Below, piece by piece: positions 26,583-36,259 of a DNA stretch of 64,000 bases. The first letter of the stretch is position 1; each line of letters starts with the position of its first letter. The translations under genes were made by a program, and so were the position numbers. A model generated the notes under the pieces. The model was not told the origin of the DNA and searched no databases. It saw nothing but the letters and a program-made list of their open reading frames with translations. The stretch comes from Solibacillus cecembensis (GTDB taxonomy: Bacteria > Bacillota > Bacilli > Bacillales_A > Planococcaceae): contig NZ_LMBZ01000018.1 in assembly GCF_001439635.1 (NCBI RefSeq), forward strand, positions 2,033-66,032, in the 5' to 3' direction.

Positions 26583-26622
26583 ATCCGTATGAATAAGTTT
26601 TTTTACCGTGTATACTCGAAAA

Positions 26623-26991
26623 TTATTTAATCGATTCATTCATTTGATGATCTCCTGCTACTTCGTTTCCTAAATTTATTTCGGGTTGCTTATTTAAAAC
26701 CTCTTTTAAACGCGCGATTTCGTTCTTTTTTTCATTGATGATTGTACATGCTTCTTCCAGTTCTTTTTGTATGCTTTTTACTTGATGACGGCTGCTGAAA
26801 ATACGGAAAAGTGAAAAACATAAACTGATGACAACTCCTGCGAATACGGAACCAAAAATGACTAGAACGAGCGGCCATCTTGCTTCACCGAATACATAAT
26901 TAATCGGTACTTCAGTTACATTGACCGTGGCAAAAATGGCTACAGCAATAGCAAAAAGAAGCCCGATTACTAAAATCCACTGCATTTTCAT
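26623..26991 (-). CDS. LapA-domain (DUF1049) small membrane protein
   Basis: A 122-residue protein with two membrane segments (about residues 4-26 and 40-65) followed by a charged coiled coil (about 70-105). It matches the LapA/YrvD family. In E. coli LapA acts in lipopolysaccharide-related assembly; the role in Firmicutes is unknown. ATG 26991 lies 9 bases after GAGGAG; TTG 27000 is directly on that site. It is divergent from recJ, as B. subtilis yrvD is. Confidence 0.85.
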   Translation of the reverse strand: MKMQWILVIGLLFAIAVAIFATVNVTEVPINYVFGEARWPLVLVIFGSVFAGVVISLCFSLFRIFSSRHQVKSIQKELEEACTIINEKKNEIARLKEVLNKQPEINLGNEVAGDHQMNESIK

Positions 26992-27099
26992 CGTATCCAA
27001 CTCCTCGCTTTCAAATGATAAGCTGATCTATTTAGTTTATTTCCTTTATTGGGTGATTATTAAACCAATGAGGACATTTCTCTTTACAACACAATTCTT

Positions 27100-27128
27100 T
27101 TCAAAACCCCCTCACTTTTCGGTATAAT
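27100..27128 (+). promoter_or_regulatory. promoter of recJ-apt
   Basis: TATAAT at 27123-27128 with a weak TTCAAA 17 bp upstream. Confidence 0.5.
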
Positions 27129-27152
27129 GGACTGCATGAGGAAGTGAAAAAA

Positions 27153-29474
27153 ATGATTCAATCGAAAAAAGTTTGGACAGTGAATGAGCCAGATGAGCAA
27201 GCTGTAAAAAAAATGAGTGAAGCATTAACTATTTCAACAATTGCTTCTAAAATTTTATTAGCAAAAGGCTGTGATTCTGTTGAACAAGCCCAGCAATTAT
27301 TAACGGTAGATGACAGTCAATATCATGATCCATTTTTAATGGCGGGTATGGAAGACGCTGTTGCACGTATTGAGCAAGCGCTTGATGAAGGTGAGAAAAT
27401 CGTTGTATACGGGGATTACGATGCGGATGGTGTTACAAGTACAACCGTTTTACTCAATGTGCTGCTCGATTTAGGAGCGGATGTTGATTTTATGATTCCA
27501 AATCGTTTTATTCATGGCTATGGACCACATGCAGAGCTATTTCGTGAAGCGCATGAAAAAGGCGTTAAGCTCATTATAACGGTCGATAATGGAATTAGTG
27601 GTAATGAACCGATTCGTCTCGCAAAAGAGCTTGGGATGGATGTCATTGTCACAGATCACCATGAACCGGGAGATGAGTTGCCAATAGCTGATGTTATACT
27701 ACATCCGCGCATTCCAGCAGGACATTATCCATTTGGTGAGCTTGCTGGTGTTGGTGTAGCATTTAAATTAGCGCATGCATTATATAGTGAGTTACCTGAC
27801 CATTTATTTGAGTACGTCGCAATTGGTACGATTGCCGATTTAGTACCGCTAGTCGGGGAAAATCGTTATTTAGTTCAACGCGGCTTAAAGGCATTACGTC
27901 AATCGCCGAATGCTTGGGTGCCTGCACTTTGTGAAGTGACTAGTGCTTCACAAAAAGAAATTAATGAAGAAACAGTCGGCTTTTATTTTGGCCCTCGTTT
28001 AAACGCAATTGGTCGCCTAGGTGATGCTTCGCCAGGTGTTCGATTTTTAATGAGTGAAGCGCGCGAGGAAGCGAATCAAATGGCCAAGCAGTTGAATGAT
28101 AAAAATACAGAGCGCAAGAAAATCGTGGAAGAGCTAACAGAGCAAGCGATTGAAATGATTGAAACGAATCCAGCGATGAAGGACAATCTTGTATTAGTCG
28201 TTGCGCAAGAAGGCTGGAATCCCGGTGTTGTCGGAATTGTAGCATCGCGCTTAGTTGAAAAGTATTACCGCCCTACAATCGTTTTATCAATTGACCACGA
28301 AAAAGGAATGGCAAAAGGCTCTGCCCGAAGTATCGAAGGTTTCCATTTATTTAATGAGTTAGCAAAAAATCGTGATATTTTACCGCATTTTGGTGGGCAT
28401 CCAATGGCAGCGGGGATGACGCTTCCTATAGAGAAAATGGATGAACTAAGAACGCGTTTAAATGCACAAGCGAAAGCCGTATTAACGGATGAACAACTCA
28501 TTCAAAATTTACACATCGATTTGCCAATTGAACTGAGTGAAATTACAGTAGAGGCAATTGAAGATATTCGCAAACTTGCTCCATTTGGAACAGAATTTAC
28601 CAAACCACTCTTTGCCATCCGAGATGTGAAGGTAAAATCGATGCGTAAAATTGGCTCTGCTGAAAATCATTTGAAAATGGAATTAGAGGATGCCCATGGG
28701 ACGCTTGATACAATTGGCTTCGGCAAAGGTCATTTACATGATGAACTATCGTATGGCGTGCCAATTTCATTAGTCGGTGATTTACAAATTAATGAGTGGC
28801 AAGGCAATAAAAAGCCGCAATTCATGATTCAAGATGTGAAAGTGAGCGAGTGGCAATTATTTGATATTCGCGGTAAAAGTCAAACGGCGAATTGGTTAGC
28901 GAAAATTCCACTTGAAACAACGGATTTTGTTGCCTTTTCCGAACAAACAAAAGCACATTTTGAGCCATTGATTCAGAATCCAATTGTATGGATTACGGAT
29001 GAAAGCGCATTGCATGAACTGTCACCGAATATTGTTTTACTCGATTTACCGAGCCAGACAACTGTATTAGAAAAACTATTGAAAACCATTGCGATAGAGC
29101 GAATTTATGTTCATTTATATACAGCAGACTCTCAATATTTTAATGGCATGCCGACGCGCGATCATTTTAAGTGGTATTATGCATTCCTTAAGAAAAGACC
29201 GTCATTCGATTTGAAAGTTCATATTCAGCCGTTATCACAGCATATTGGGCTAAATGTCGATGTAATAAAATTTATGACAAAAGTGTTTTTTGAACTAGGA
29301 TTTGTTACAATAGAGAATGGTCTGACGACTGTGAATGAAAATGCACCGAAAACGGCATTATCTGAAGCGCCGTCCTATAAAATACGATCACAACAAATTG
29401 AATTAGAGCAAAAGCTATTATATGCCACGTATAAAGAGTTAAAACAATGGTTTGATGAGCGGCTGAATGCTTGA
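27153..29474 (+). CDS. recJ: single-stranded-DNA exonuclease RecJ
   Basis: A 773-residue 5'-3' exonuclease for recombination and mismatch repair. DHH-domain metal motifs are visible: YGDYDADG (about residue 89), VDNGISG and VTDHHEP (about 165). DHHA1 follows with GRLGDASPG and GGHPMAAGM, then an OB fold and the Firmicute-specific C-terminal domain. ATG 27153 is preferred to GTG 27144 because GAGGAAGTG overlaps the latter. apt follows after 15 bases. Confidence 0.97.
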   Translation: MIQSKKVWTVNEPDEQAVKKMSEALTISTIASKILLAKGCDSVEQAQQLLTVDDSQYHDPFLMAGMEDAVARIEQALDEGEKIVVYGDYDADGVTSTTVLLNVLLDLGADVDFMIPNRFIHGYGPHAELFREAHEKGVKLIITVDNGISGNEPIRLAKELGMDVIVTDHHEPGDELPIADVILHPRIPAGHYPFGELAGVGVAFKLAHALYSELPDHLFEYVAIGTIADLVPLVGENRYLVQRGLKALRQSPNAWVPALCEVTSASQKEINEETVGFYFGPRLNAIGRLGDASPGVRFLMSEAREEANQMAKQLNDKNTERKKIVEELTEQAIEMIETNPAMKDNLVLVVAQEGWNPGVVGIVASRLVEKYYRPTIVLSIDHEKGMAKGSARSIEGFHLFNELAKNRDILPHFGGHPMAAGMTLPIEKMDELRTRLNAQAKAVLTDEQLIQNLHIDLPIELSEITVEAIEDIRKLAPFGTEFTKPLFAIRDVKVKSMRKIGSAENHLKMELEDAHGTLDTIGFGKGHLHDELSYGVPISLVGDLQINEWQGNKKPQFMIQDVKVSEWQLFDIRGKSQTANWLAKIPLETTDFVAFSEQTKAHFEPLIQNPIVWITDESALHELSPNIVLLDLPSQTTVLEKLLKTIAIERIYVHLYTADSQYFNGMPTRDHFKWYYAFLKKRPSFDLKVHIQPLSQHIGLNVDVIKFMTKVFFELGFVTIENGLTTVNENAPKTALSEAPSYKIRSQQIELEQKLLYATYKELKQWFDERLNA

Positions 29475-29489
29475 GGAGGACAATTAACA

Positions 29490-30002
29490 ATGGATTTAAA
29501 ACAATTTGTGACAACAGTGGAAAACTGGCCAAAAGAAGGTATTAGCTTCAAAGATATTACAACGATTATGGATAACGGTCCAGCATACAAATATGCAACA
29601 GATCAAATTGTTGAATATGCAAAAGAAGTAGGCGCTGAAATTATCGTAGGTCCAGAGGCGCGCGGTTTTATTATCGGCTGTCCAGTTGCCTATGCGCTTG
29701 AAATCGGATTTGCACCGGTTCGTAAGCCAGGAAAATTACCGCGTGAAGTGATTTCAGCGGAATACGGTTTAGAATATGGTACGGATACATTAACAATGCA
29801 TCATGATGCTGTAAAGCCAGGTCAAAAAGTATTGATCTGTGATGATTTACTAGCAACGGGTGGTACGGTAGAAGCAACAATCCAACTGATTGAACAATTA
29901 GGCGGAGTTGTTGTTGGTTGTGCGTTTTTAATTGAGCTTGAAGAATTAAATGGCCGCGAAAAAATTGCAAAATACCCAATGAAAACATTAATTAAATACT
30001 AA
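29490..30002 (+). CDS. apt: adenine phosphoribosyltransferase
   Basis: A 170-residue purine-salvage enzyme: adenine plus PRPP gives AMP. The PRPP-binding loop [13 protein letters not shown] and the [10 protein letters not shown] segment are intact, and the length is standard. GAGGAGG precedes the ATG, and it shares the recJ transcript. The relA gene follows, as in B. subtilis. Confidence 0.98.
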   Translation: MDLKQFVTTVENWPKEGISFKDITTIMDNGPAYKYATDQIVEYAKEVGAEIIVGPEARGFIIGCPVAYALEIGFAPVRKPGKLPREVISAEYGLEYGTDTLTMHHDAVKPGQKVLICDDLLATGGTVEATIQLIEQLGGVVVGCAFLIELEELNGREKIAKYPMKTLIKY

Positions 30003-30008
30003 TATCCC

Positions 30009-30045
30009 GCCCCGTTTTTAGCAAAAGCTTGAAACGGGGTTTTTA
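30009..30045 (+). terminator. terminator of recJ-apt
   Basis: Stem CCCCGTTT / GAAACGGGG followed by five T residues. Confidence 0.85.
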
Positions 30046-30152
30046 GTATAGAATGCTATTATCCAATTTTAAGCAGTGATACCCCTTTATGTCATTTTAT
30101 GTTGAATATTTCACATATTTCAAGTTTATCTAAAACTAAATGACCTACTCCC

Positions 30153-30180
30153 TTTACATAAGCTACCTATATTTTATACA
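30153..30180 (+). promoter_or_regulatory. promoter of relA-dtd
   Basis: TTTACA at 30153-30158 and TATACA at 30175-30180 with a 16-bp spacer. Confidence 0.6.
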
Positions 30181-30239
30181 ATTGAATTTATATCAAATAA
30201 GAAGAAAACGTGAAAATAAATGGAATAAGGTGGACAAAA

Positions 30240-32435
30240 ATGGCGAAAGAACAAATATTGGCGCCCGAAGATGTTTTCGAACTCGCCAAATCCTATATGA
30301 ATGATGAACATGTTGCCTTTGTCGTAAAAGCGTACGAGGTGGCGAAAGAAGCACATAAAGAACAGTTTCGTAGCTCTGGGGAACCTTATATTATACATCC
30401 TGTTCAAGTAGCGGGTATTTTAGCTGAGCTTCAAATGGATCCGGAAACAGTAGCGGCAGGTTTTTTACATGATGTTGTAGAGGACACGGAAGTAACGCGC
30501 GCGGATTTAGTGAATGCATTTAGTGAAGAAGTGGCAAAACTTGTTGACGGTGTAACGAAGCTAGGGAAAATTAAGTATTTGTCGAAAGAAGAACAACAGG
30601 CAGAAAATCATCGGAAAATGTTTGTTGCAATGGCGCAGGACATCCGCGTAATTTTAATTAAATTAGCGGACCGTATGCACAATATGCGAACGTTAAAACA
30701 TTTACCAGCTGAAAAACAACGCCGAATTTCGCAGGAAACAATCGAAATCTTCGCACCACTTGCCCATCGTTTAGGAATTTCAAAAGTGAAGTGGGAGCTG
30801 GAAGATACGGCATTACGTTATTTAAATCCGCAACAATATTACCGCATTGTCAGCTTAATGAAGAAGAAGCGTGATGAGCGTGAAGCTTATTTAGACAATG
30901 TAATGGATGAGATTAATTCACAGCTAAAAGTAGTTGAAATCGATGCGGATGTTTACGGCAGACCAAAGCATTTAAATAGTATTTACCGAAAAATGACGTT
31001 GCAAAAAAAGCAGTTCAATGAAATTTATGATTTATTTGCCGTGCGCATATTAGTTGATAGCATTAAAGATTGTTATGCGGTAATCGGCATTATTCATACG
31101 TTATGGAAGCCGATGCCTGGCCGATTTAAAGATTATATTGCGATGCCAAAGCAAAATTTATATCAATCATTGCATACGACTGTCATTGGACCATATGGGG
31201 ATCCGCTTGAAGTGCAAATTCGTACGAAAGAAATGCATAATATTGCAGAATTTGGTATTGCAGCGCACTGGGCTTATAAAGAAGGGAAAACGGTTGATCA
31301 AAAAGCAGAAAATATTGATCAAAAGTTAACATGGTTCCGCGAAATTTTAGAATTCCAAAATGAATCGTCGAATGCGGCAGAATTTATGGAGTCGTTAAAA
31401 TTCGATTTATTTTCAGATATGGTATATGTATTCTCACCAAAAGGGGATGTCATCGAACTACCAGCAGGCTCAGTGCCAATTGATTTTGCTTACCGTGTCC
31501 ATTCAGAAGTAGGGAATAAAACGATTGGTGCAAAAGTAAATGGCAAGATGGTCCCACTTGATACACCATTGAATACAGGTGACATTATTGAAGTGCTCAC
31601 ATCGAAGCAATCATTCGGTCCGAGTAGAGACTGGATAAAAATTGCGCAAAGTTCTCAAGCGAAAAATAAAATTAAGCAATTCTTTAAAAAGCATGTGCGT
31701 GAAGAAAGCGTCGTTAAAGGTAAGGAAATGGTTGAAAGAGAAATTAAAGCACAGGAATTTGATGTGAAGGAAGTATTGACGACTGAAAATATCAAACGTG
31801 TTATTGAAAAATTAAACTATACCCATGAGGATGACTTGTATGCAGCCGTTGGGGTAGGTGGCATTAGCGCACAGCAAATCGTCAACCGCTTAGCTGAAAA
31901 GATGCGTAAGGAACGCGAGCAGGAAGTTGCGCTTGAAAAAATTGTGAAGAGCATGAACAACCCAGCACCTAAAAAACGAACAGAATCGGGCGTTATCGTA
32001 AAGGGAATCGAAAACTTACTTATTCGTCTTTCACGTTGCTGTACACCAGTGCCAGGTGACGATATTGTTGGTTTCATTACAAAAGGGCGCGGTGTTTCAG
32101 TACACCGAGCAGACTGTCCAAACATTGAAGAAGATGGCATGGAAGAACGTCTCATTGAAGTGGAATGGGAAAATGAAGTGACGCACACACGAAAAGAGTA
32201 TCCAGTTGATATCGAAATATCGGCATTTGACCGTCCGGGTGTTTTAAACGATGTCATGCAAGCAGTGAGTGAAGCAAAAACTAATATTTTAGCTGTAACT
32301 GGGCGAGCTGATCGAGATAAAATTGCTACAATTCACTTAACAATTGCGATTTCCAATATATCGGGGCTTCATAAAGTAGTAGAGAAAATTAAGCAATTAC
32401 CGGATATTTATTCGGTACAACGCGTTATTAACTAA
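30240..32435 (+). CDS. relA: bifunctional (p)ppGpp synthetase/hydrolase RelA
   Basis: A 731-residue Rel enzyme. Domains in order: HD hydrolase ([10 protein letters not shown] near residue 76), synthetase ([19 protein letters not shown]), TGS ([15 protein letters not shown]), a zinc-finger/helical region with RCCTPVPGD, and a C-terminal ACT domain. Both active domains look intact. ATG 30240 after AAGGTGG is chosen; the frame extends to a GTG at 30210 without a ribosome-binding site. dtd follows after 20 bases. Confidence 0.98.
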   Translation: MAKEQILAPEDVFELAKSYMNDEHVAFVVKAYEVAKEAHKEQFRSSGEPYIIHPVQVAGILAELQMDPETVAAGFLHDVVEDTEVTRADLVNAFSEEVAKLVDGVTKLGKIKYLSKEEQQAENHRKMFVAMAQDIRVILIKLADRMHNMRTLKHLPAEKQRRISQETIEIFAPLAHRLGISKVKWELEDTALRYLNPQQYYRIVSLMKKKRDEREAYLDNVMDEINSQLKVVEIDADVYGRPKHLNSIYRKMTLQKKQFNEIYDLFAVRILVDSIKDCYAVIGIIHTLWKPMPGRFKDYIAMPKQNLYQSLHTTVIGPYGDPLEVQIRTKEMHNIAEFGIAAHWAYKEGKTVDQKAENIDQKLTWFREILEFQNESSNAAEFMESLKFDLFSDMVYVFSPKGDVIELPAGSVPIDFAYRVHSEVGNKTIGAKVNGKMVPLDTPLNTGDIIEVLTSKQSFGPSRDWIKIAQSSQAKNKIKQFFKKHVREESVVKGKEMVEREIKAQEFDVKEVLTTENIKRVIEKLNYTHEDDLYAAVGVGGISAQQIVNRLAEKMRKEREQEVALEKIVKSMNNPAPKKRTESGVIVKGIENLLIRLSRCCTPVPGDDIVGFITKGRGVSVHRADCPNIEEDGMEERLIEVEWENEVTHTRKEYPVDIEISAFDRPGVLNDVMQAVSEAKTNILAVTGRADRDKIATIHLTIAISNISGLHKVVEKIKQLPDIYSVQRVIN

Positions 32436-32455
32436 AAGATTGAGGTTTAATAAAA

Positions 32456-32896
32456 ATGAGAGTCGTATTACAACGTTCAAAAGAAGCATCGGTTACAGTT
32501 GATGGCACAGTAACAGGTACCATTCTTAAAGGATATGTGTTGCTTGTGGGAATTACGCATACCGATACAGAAGAAGATGTTGCTTACGTAGCAAAGAAAA
32601 TTGCTGATTTGCGTATTTGGGAAGATGAAGAAGGAAAAATGAACCGTTCGATTTTAGAAGTTGGTGGAGAAATTTTATCTGTTTCTCAATTCACGTTATA
32701 TGCAGACATCCGCAAAGGAAAGCGCCCGAGCTTTGTGGATGCAGCAAGACCAGAACCTGCTGAAGTGTTATGGCTTGCCTTTAATGAGCAATTAAAAACG
32801 TATGGTTTACACGTAGAAACGGGTATTTTCGGAGCGATGATGGATGTTGCACTCATCAATGATGGACCCGTAACAATCATCGTTGAATCGAAATGA
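32456..32896 (+). CDS. dtd: D-aminoacyl-tRNA deacylase
   Basis: A 146-residue enzyme that removes D-amino acids (and glycine mischarged on tRNA-Ala) from tRNA. The [10 protein letters not shown] and NDGPVTI motifs that form the chirality-sensing active site are present. It is the last gene of the relA transcript. In B. subtilis the next genes are lytH, hisS and aspS; here they are absent and a terminator follows. Confidence 0.97.
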   Translation: MRVVLQRSKEASVTVDGTVTGTILKGYVLLVGITHTDTEEDVAYVAKKIADLRIWEDEEGKMNRSILEVGGEILSVSQFTLYADIRKGKRPSFVDAARPEPAEVLWLAFNEQLKTYGLHVETGIFGAMMDVALINDGPVTIIVESK

Positions 32897-32938
32897 GTAT
32901 CAAGCGCTAAATAACAAAACTATAAGCACTATGAAGCG

Positions 32939-32978
32939 AAGGCATATTGATAAGCGCATTATCAATATGCCTTTTTAG
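32939..32978 (+). terminator. terminator of relA-dtd
   Basis: Perfect 14-bp stem AAGGCATATTGATA / TATCAATATGCCTT plus T residues. Confidence 0.93.
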
Positions 32979-33138
32979 TAGGGATTTTTTTAGAAAGCTA
33001 CTCTATTAATAAAATGATAAGAGCATTCGTGCATCGGATTTTATAATGGGGAATTCTCCATAATTTTGTTTACTAGTGTTTTTATGGAATAAAAGGTAGT
33101 ATTAACGAAGATATATTGAAGGAGTGAGGGAAGAAATA

Positions 33139-35196
33139 ATGTTTGAGTTACCGGCAGTAGGAGATATACATATTGTTGAAGGGGTGTACTCTGTCCCTCT
33201 TGTTTTGCTTTCTTTTGTAATCGCATTTTGGGCATCGTATACAGCACTATTTATTAATCGACGTATACAAAAAAATGGTTTTTTTCATAAAAATATTTGG
33301 CTAGCAATGGCATCTTTAGCAATGGGCTTAGGAATATGGTCGATGCATTTTATTGGGATGAGTGCATTTAAACTACCAATCCATATGGAATATTATATAG
33401 GTTTGACGATGCTTTCGATGATTCCAAGTGTTATGGCTTCTTATGTCGCGTTTTACTTTGCTAACAGCAAAAATAAAAAACTTTTACCCTACAGTATAGC
33501 GGGTATTTTTATGGGGTTAGGTATTGCACTTATGCATTATTTAGGAATGGCTGCGATGAAAATTGATGCCTATTATGTATATAAACCTAAAGTTTTTATC
33601 GCCTCAATATTAATAGCAATAGCGGCGTCATTTGCAGCTTTGTATATTTTTTCAGCCGTTAAAATAGTTACAGATAAGTTGATAATGAAAGTAGTAGCTG
33701 CTCTTTTAATGGCAATTGCAGTCACGAGTATGCATTACACTGGGATGAAAGCTATTCAGTTTTATGTTGTTGGTGAGAGCGCATTAAATCGTATCAATAA
33801 TAGCGAGCTACATTCAATGGACATTACATGGATGAGTATTTTTATAACAGTTGGTGTTAGCAGTTTATTTATTTTAGCTTATTTAACGAACAAGCTAGAT
33901 AAATACGTGGAACACCGCATTCAAAATTTTGACGGCTTAACACAATTACCAAATCAAAAACAATTTACAAACGACCAAAAAAATATTAAAACTGCGCATT
34001 TAGTAGCGATTATCCATATTCATAATTTAGAGAAATACATTGCAAGTTATGGCTATTATTTTGGTGATGAAATTATTAGAAAGGTGCATGAGTTACTGGG
34101 AAAATTATTGCCTGAAACTACAATGGTTTACCGGACAGAAGCAAATCGTTTTGCAATAGTGGGTACAACACTAGACCAATCAGATCAAGTGCAAAATTTG
34201 TTAGAGGGTGTATGTGCTGTACTTATGCGCCCGCTCGTAATCGATGAACGGAATCTTACAGTTGAAATGGTTTGTGCCGTTTCAAAATCTACGGAAAAAA
34301 AGTTGATTCAGGAACATTTTTCAAATGCCATTGCGGTATTGCAAGCACCTGACACGGAATATAAACATGAAGTGATTGAATATAATCCGGAAAAACATAC
34401 GTTTAATTTTGAAAGTCAATTAAGCTTGGATGTTACGAATGCGATGGAAAATAATGATTTATTTGTTGTGTACCAGCCGAAAGTGGATCCGACGCGCAAT
34501 GAGGTCGTGGGATTAGAGGCATTGATTCGTTGGAAACATCCCATATATGGTCTCGTATCACCGGGTGTGTTTATCCCTGTATTAGAAGAGACAAACAAAA
34601 TATCAGATGTAACCGATTGGATTATTGAAAAAGTGTGCGAGCAAATTGCAGAGTGGGATCAACAAAATATTCCATTCCAACAAGTTTCGATTAATATTCC
34701 AGGTGTGTATGTCACTTCACCACGCTTAACGAAAACGTTGAATGAAAGCTTATTGAAATATCACGTTCAAACGAATCAGCTAGAACTCGAGATTACAGAA
34801 ACGAGCGTTATCCATGATATTAAAAATGCGATTTTAGCAGTAAAGAACTTTAGAAGCAAGGGGATTTCTGTCGCATTAGATGACTTTGGAACAGGCTTAT
34901 CTTCGCTGTCTTACTTAAAAGAAATTCCAATTTCCACGATTAAAATTGATAAATCGTTTGTCGACGATGTACCTGGATCACCAAAAGATGCTGCAATTTT
35001 AAAATCGATTGTTACCTTATGCTACTCATTGGATTTGAATGTAGTAATTGAAGGTGTCGAAACAGAGCAGCAAATGGATTTTATTCAGATGATGGATAAG
35101 CAGCCGATTGTACAAGGGTATTTTTATTCAAAGCCTTTAACAACACCGCAATTTTTAGAATGGATGAATGAACAGGCTATGATTGAGAGTAAATAA
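33139..35196 (+). CDS. MHYT - degenerate GGDEF - EAL signalling protein
   Basis: A 685-residue membrane protein. Seven N-terminal membrane segments carry three MHYT motifs (MHFIGMSAF, MHYLGMAAM, MHYTGMKAI), thought to sense small ligands via metal. A diguanylate-cyclase-like domain (about 265-400) has lost GGDEF, reading TEANRF at that site. The C-terminal EAL domain keeps LEALIRW, DDFGTG and EGVET, so c-di-GMP hydrolysis is plausible. The layout matches B. subtilis YkoW. ATG 33139 lies behind GAGGGAAG; GTG 33124 is less likely. Confidence 0.93.
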   Translation: MFELPAVGDIHIVEGVYSVPLVLLSFVIAFWASYTALFINRRIQKNGFFHKNIWLAMASLAMGLGIWSMHFIGMSAFKLPIHMEYYIGLTMLSMIPSVMASYVAFYFANSKNKKLLPYSIAGIFMGLGIALMHYLGMAAMKIDAYYVYKPKVFIASILIAIAASFAALYIFSAVKIVTDKLIMKVVAALLMAIAVTSMHYTGMKAIQFYVVGESALNRINNSELHSMDITWMSIFITVGVSSLFILAYLTNKLDKYVEHRIQNFDGLTQLPNQKQFTNDQKNIKTAHLVAIIHIHNLEKYIASYGYYFGDEIIRKVHELLGKLLPETTMVYRTEANRFAIVGTTLDQSDQVQNLLEGVCAVLMRPLVIDERNLTVEMVCAVSKSTEKKLIQEHFSNAIAVLQAPDTEYKHEVIEYNPEKHTFNFESQLSLDVTNAMENNDLFVVYQPKVDPTRNEVVGLEALIRWKHPIYGLVSPGVFIPVLEETNKISDVTDWIIEKVCEQIAEWDQQNIPFQQVSINIPGVYVTSPRLTKTLNESLLKYHVQTNQLELEITETSVIHDIKNAILAVKNFRSKGISVALDDFGTGLSSLSYLKEIPISTIKIDKSFVDDVPGSPKDAAILKSIVTLCYSLDLNVVIEGVETEQQMDFIQMMDKQPIVQGYFYSKPLTTPQFLEWMNEQAMIESK

Positions 35197-35199
35197 GAA

Positions 35200-35243
35200 A
35201 AGCTGCCTAAAAGTTGACATTACTTACTTTTAGGCAGCTTATT
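35200..35243. terminator. bidirectional terminator between the EAL gene and hisA
   Basis: Fifteen-base perfect stem at 35200-35214 and 35226-35240 (core AGCTGCC / GGCAGCT). T-rich sequence follows on both strands, serving both converging genes. Confidence 0.85.
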
Positions 35244-35279
35244 TGTTTACGAAATCTTAATAGACGGTATGAAAGTTGC

Positions 35280-36035
35280 TTATTTTTGACAATACTTCAC
35301 AACTTCATCATACGCTAAATCGCCGCCGAAAATGGACAGTGCACTGCCAATTGTAATATGTAAATTGCCATTCGTTAGCTGTTCGAATTTTTGCAAATCC
35401 TCTAGAGAACGCACTCCGCCAGCATATGTTGTCGGAATCGTTGTCCAATGCGCTAAATCACGCACTAAACTTTCCTGCATGCCACTGCGCTTGCCTTCTA
35501 CATCCACGGCATGGATTAATAACTCATCACAATAGTGTTCAATCTCTTTTATTGATTGCGCATTCACTTCAAAGTCGCTAAATTTCGTCCATTTATCTGT
35601 GACGACAAACCATTTCCCGTCACGTGCACGACAACTCAAATCAATGACAATGTGCTCTTTTCCAACTGCATCGATTAATTGCTGTAAGCGTTCCATATCG
35701 AGTAAACCATCATGAAAAATAAACGACGTCACGATGACATGGGATGCACCTGCGTCAATATACTTTTGTGCATTGTCCGCCGTGATACCACCGCCAATTT
35801 GTAAGCCATTCGGATAGGCAGCGAGCGCGCGGATGGCCGCTTGTTCATTGCCAGGTCCAAGCATAATAACATGACCACCTGTTAATTGGTCTTGCTGAAA
35901 TAACGTCGCATAATACGTGGAGTCCTGCTGAGACGTAAAATTTTCAATGACAGCTTGATCGGTATGACCGAGCGTACTTCCTACGATTTGTTTCACTTTG
36001 CCTTCATGCAAATCAATACAAGGTCTAAATTCCAT
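35280..36035 (-). CDS. hisA: eukaryotic-type HisA isomerase (HIS6-like)
   Basis: A 251-residue TIM-barrel ProFAR isomerase, the fourth enzyme of histidine synthesis. It resembles the eukaryotic/HIS6 branch rather than bacterial HisA: RPCIDLHEGKVKQIVG at the start, HVIMLGPGN, LQIGGGI, IVIDLSCR, HAVDVEGKRSG and the ending TIGSALSIFGGDL all have close counterparts in yeast His6. Catalytic Asp8 and Asp132 are in place. It stands alone on the minus strand, with no other his gene nearby. A TATGAT element at 36076-36081 may be its -10. The identification by family motifs is from memory. Confidence 0.88.
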   Translation of the reverse strand: MEFRPCIDLHEGKVKQIVGSTLGHTDQAVIENFTSQQDSTYYATLFQQDQLTGGHVIMLGPGNEQAAIRALAAYPNGLQIGGGITADNAQKYIDAGASHVIVTSFIFHDGLLDMERLQQLIDAVGKEHIVIDLSCRARDGKWFVVTDKWTKFSDFEVNAQSIKEIEHYCDELLIHAVDVEGKRSGMQESLVRDLAHWTTIPTTYAGGVRSLEDLQKFEQLTNGNLHITIGSALSIFGGDLAYDEVVKYCQK

Positions 36036-36216
36036 TTAGTTCACAAGCCTTTCTGTCTGATTCATTACTTCTTCTATCATACCATTGACTGATTAATAAT
36101 TGTTATAAGAGTCTGACATTTCTGTCGCGTTTTAGAGCTAGAGTTGCTTCAATTACGCGCGTTTACATGAACAGCGATGGATTTGTGATTCAGTAAAGGA
36201 CAGGGCTATTTACATA

Positions 36217-36225
36217 TGGTAAAAT
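36217..36225 (+). promoter_or_regulatory. extended -10 promoter of recD2
   Basis: TG-G-TAAAAT, an extended -10 element. It puts the transcript start near 36232, too close for an ATG at 36236 to have a ribosome-binding site and favouring the downstream GTG. Confidence 0.5.
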
Positions 36226-36259
36226 AAGCGTACAAATGAGCAAGGAAGTGGGCGTTAAA

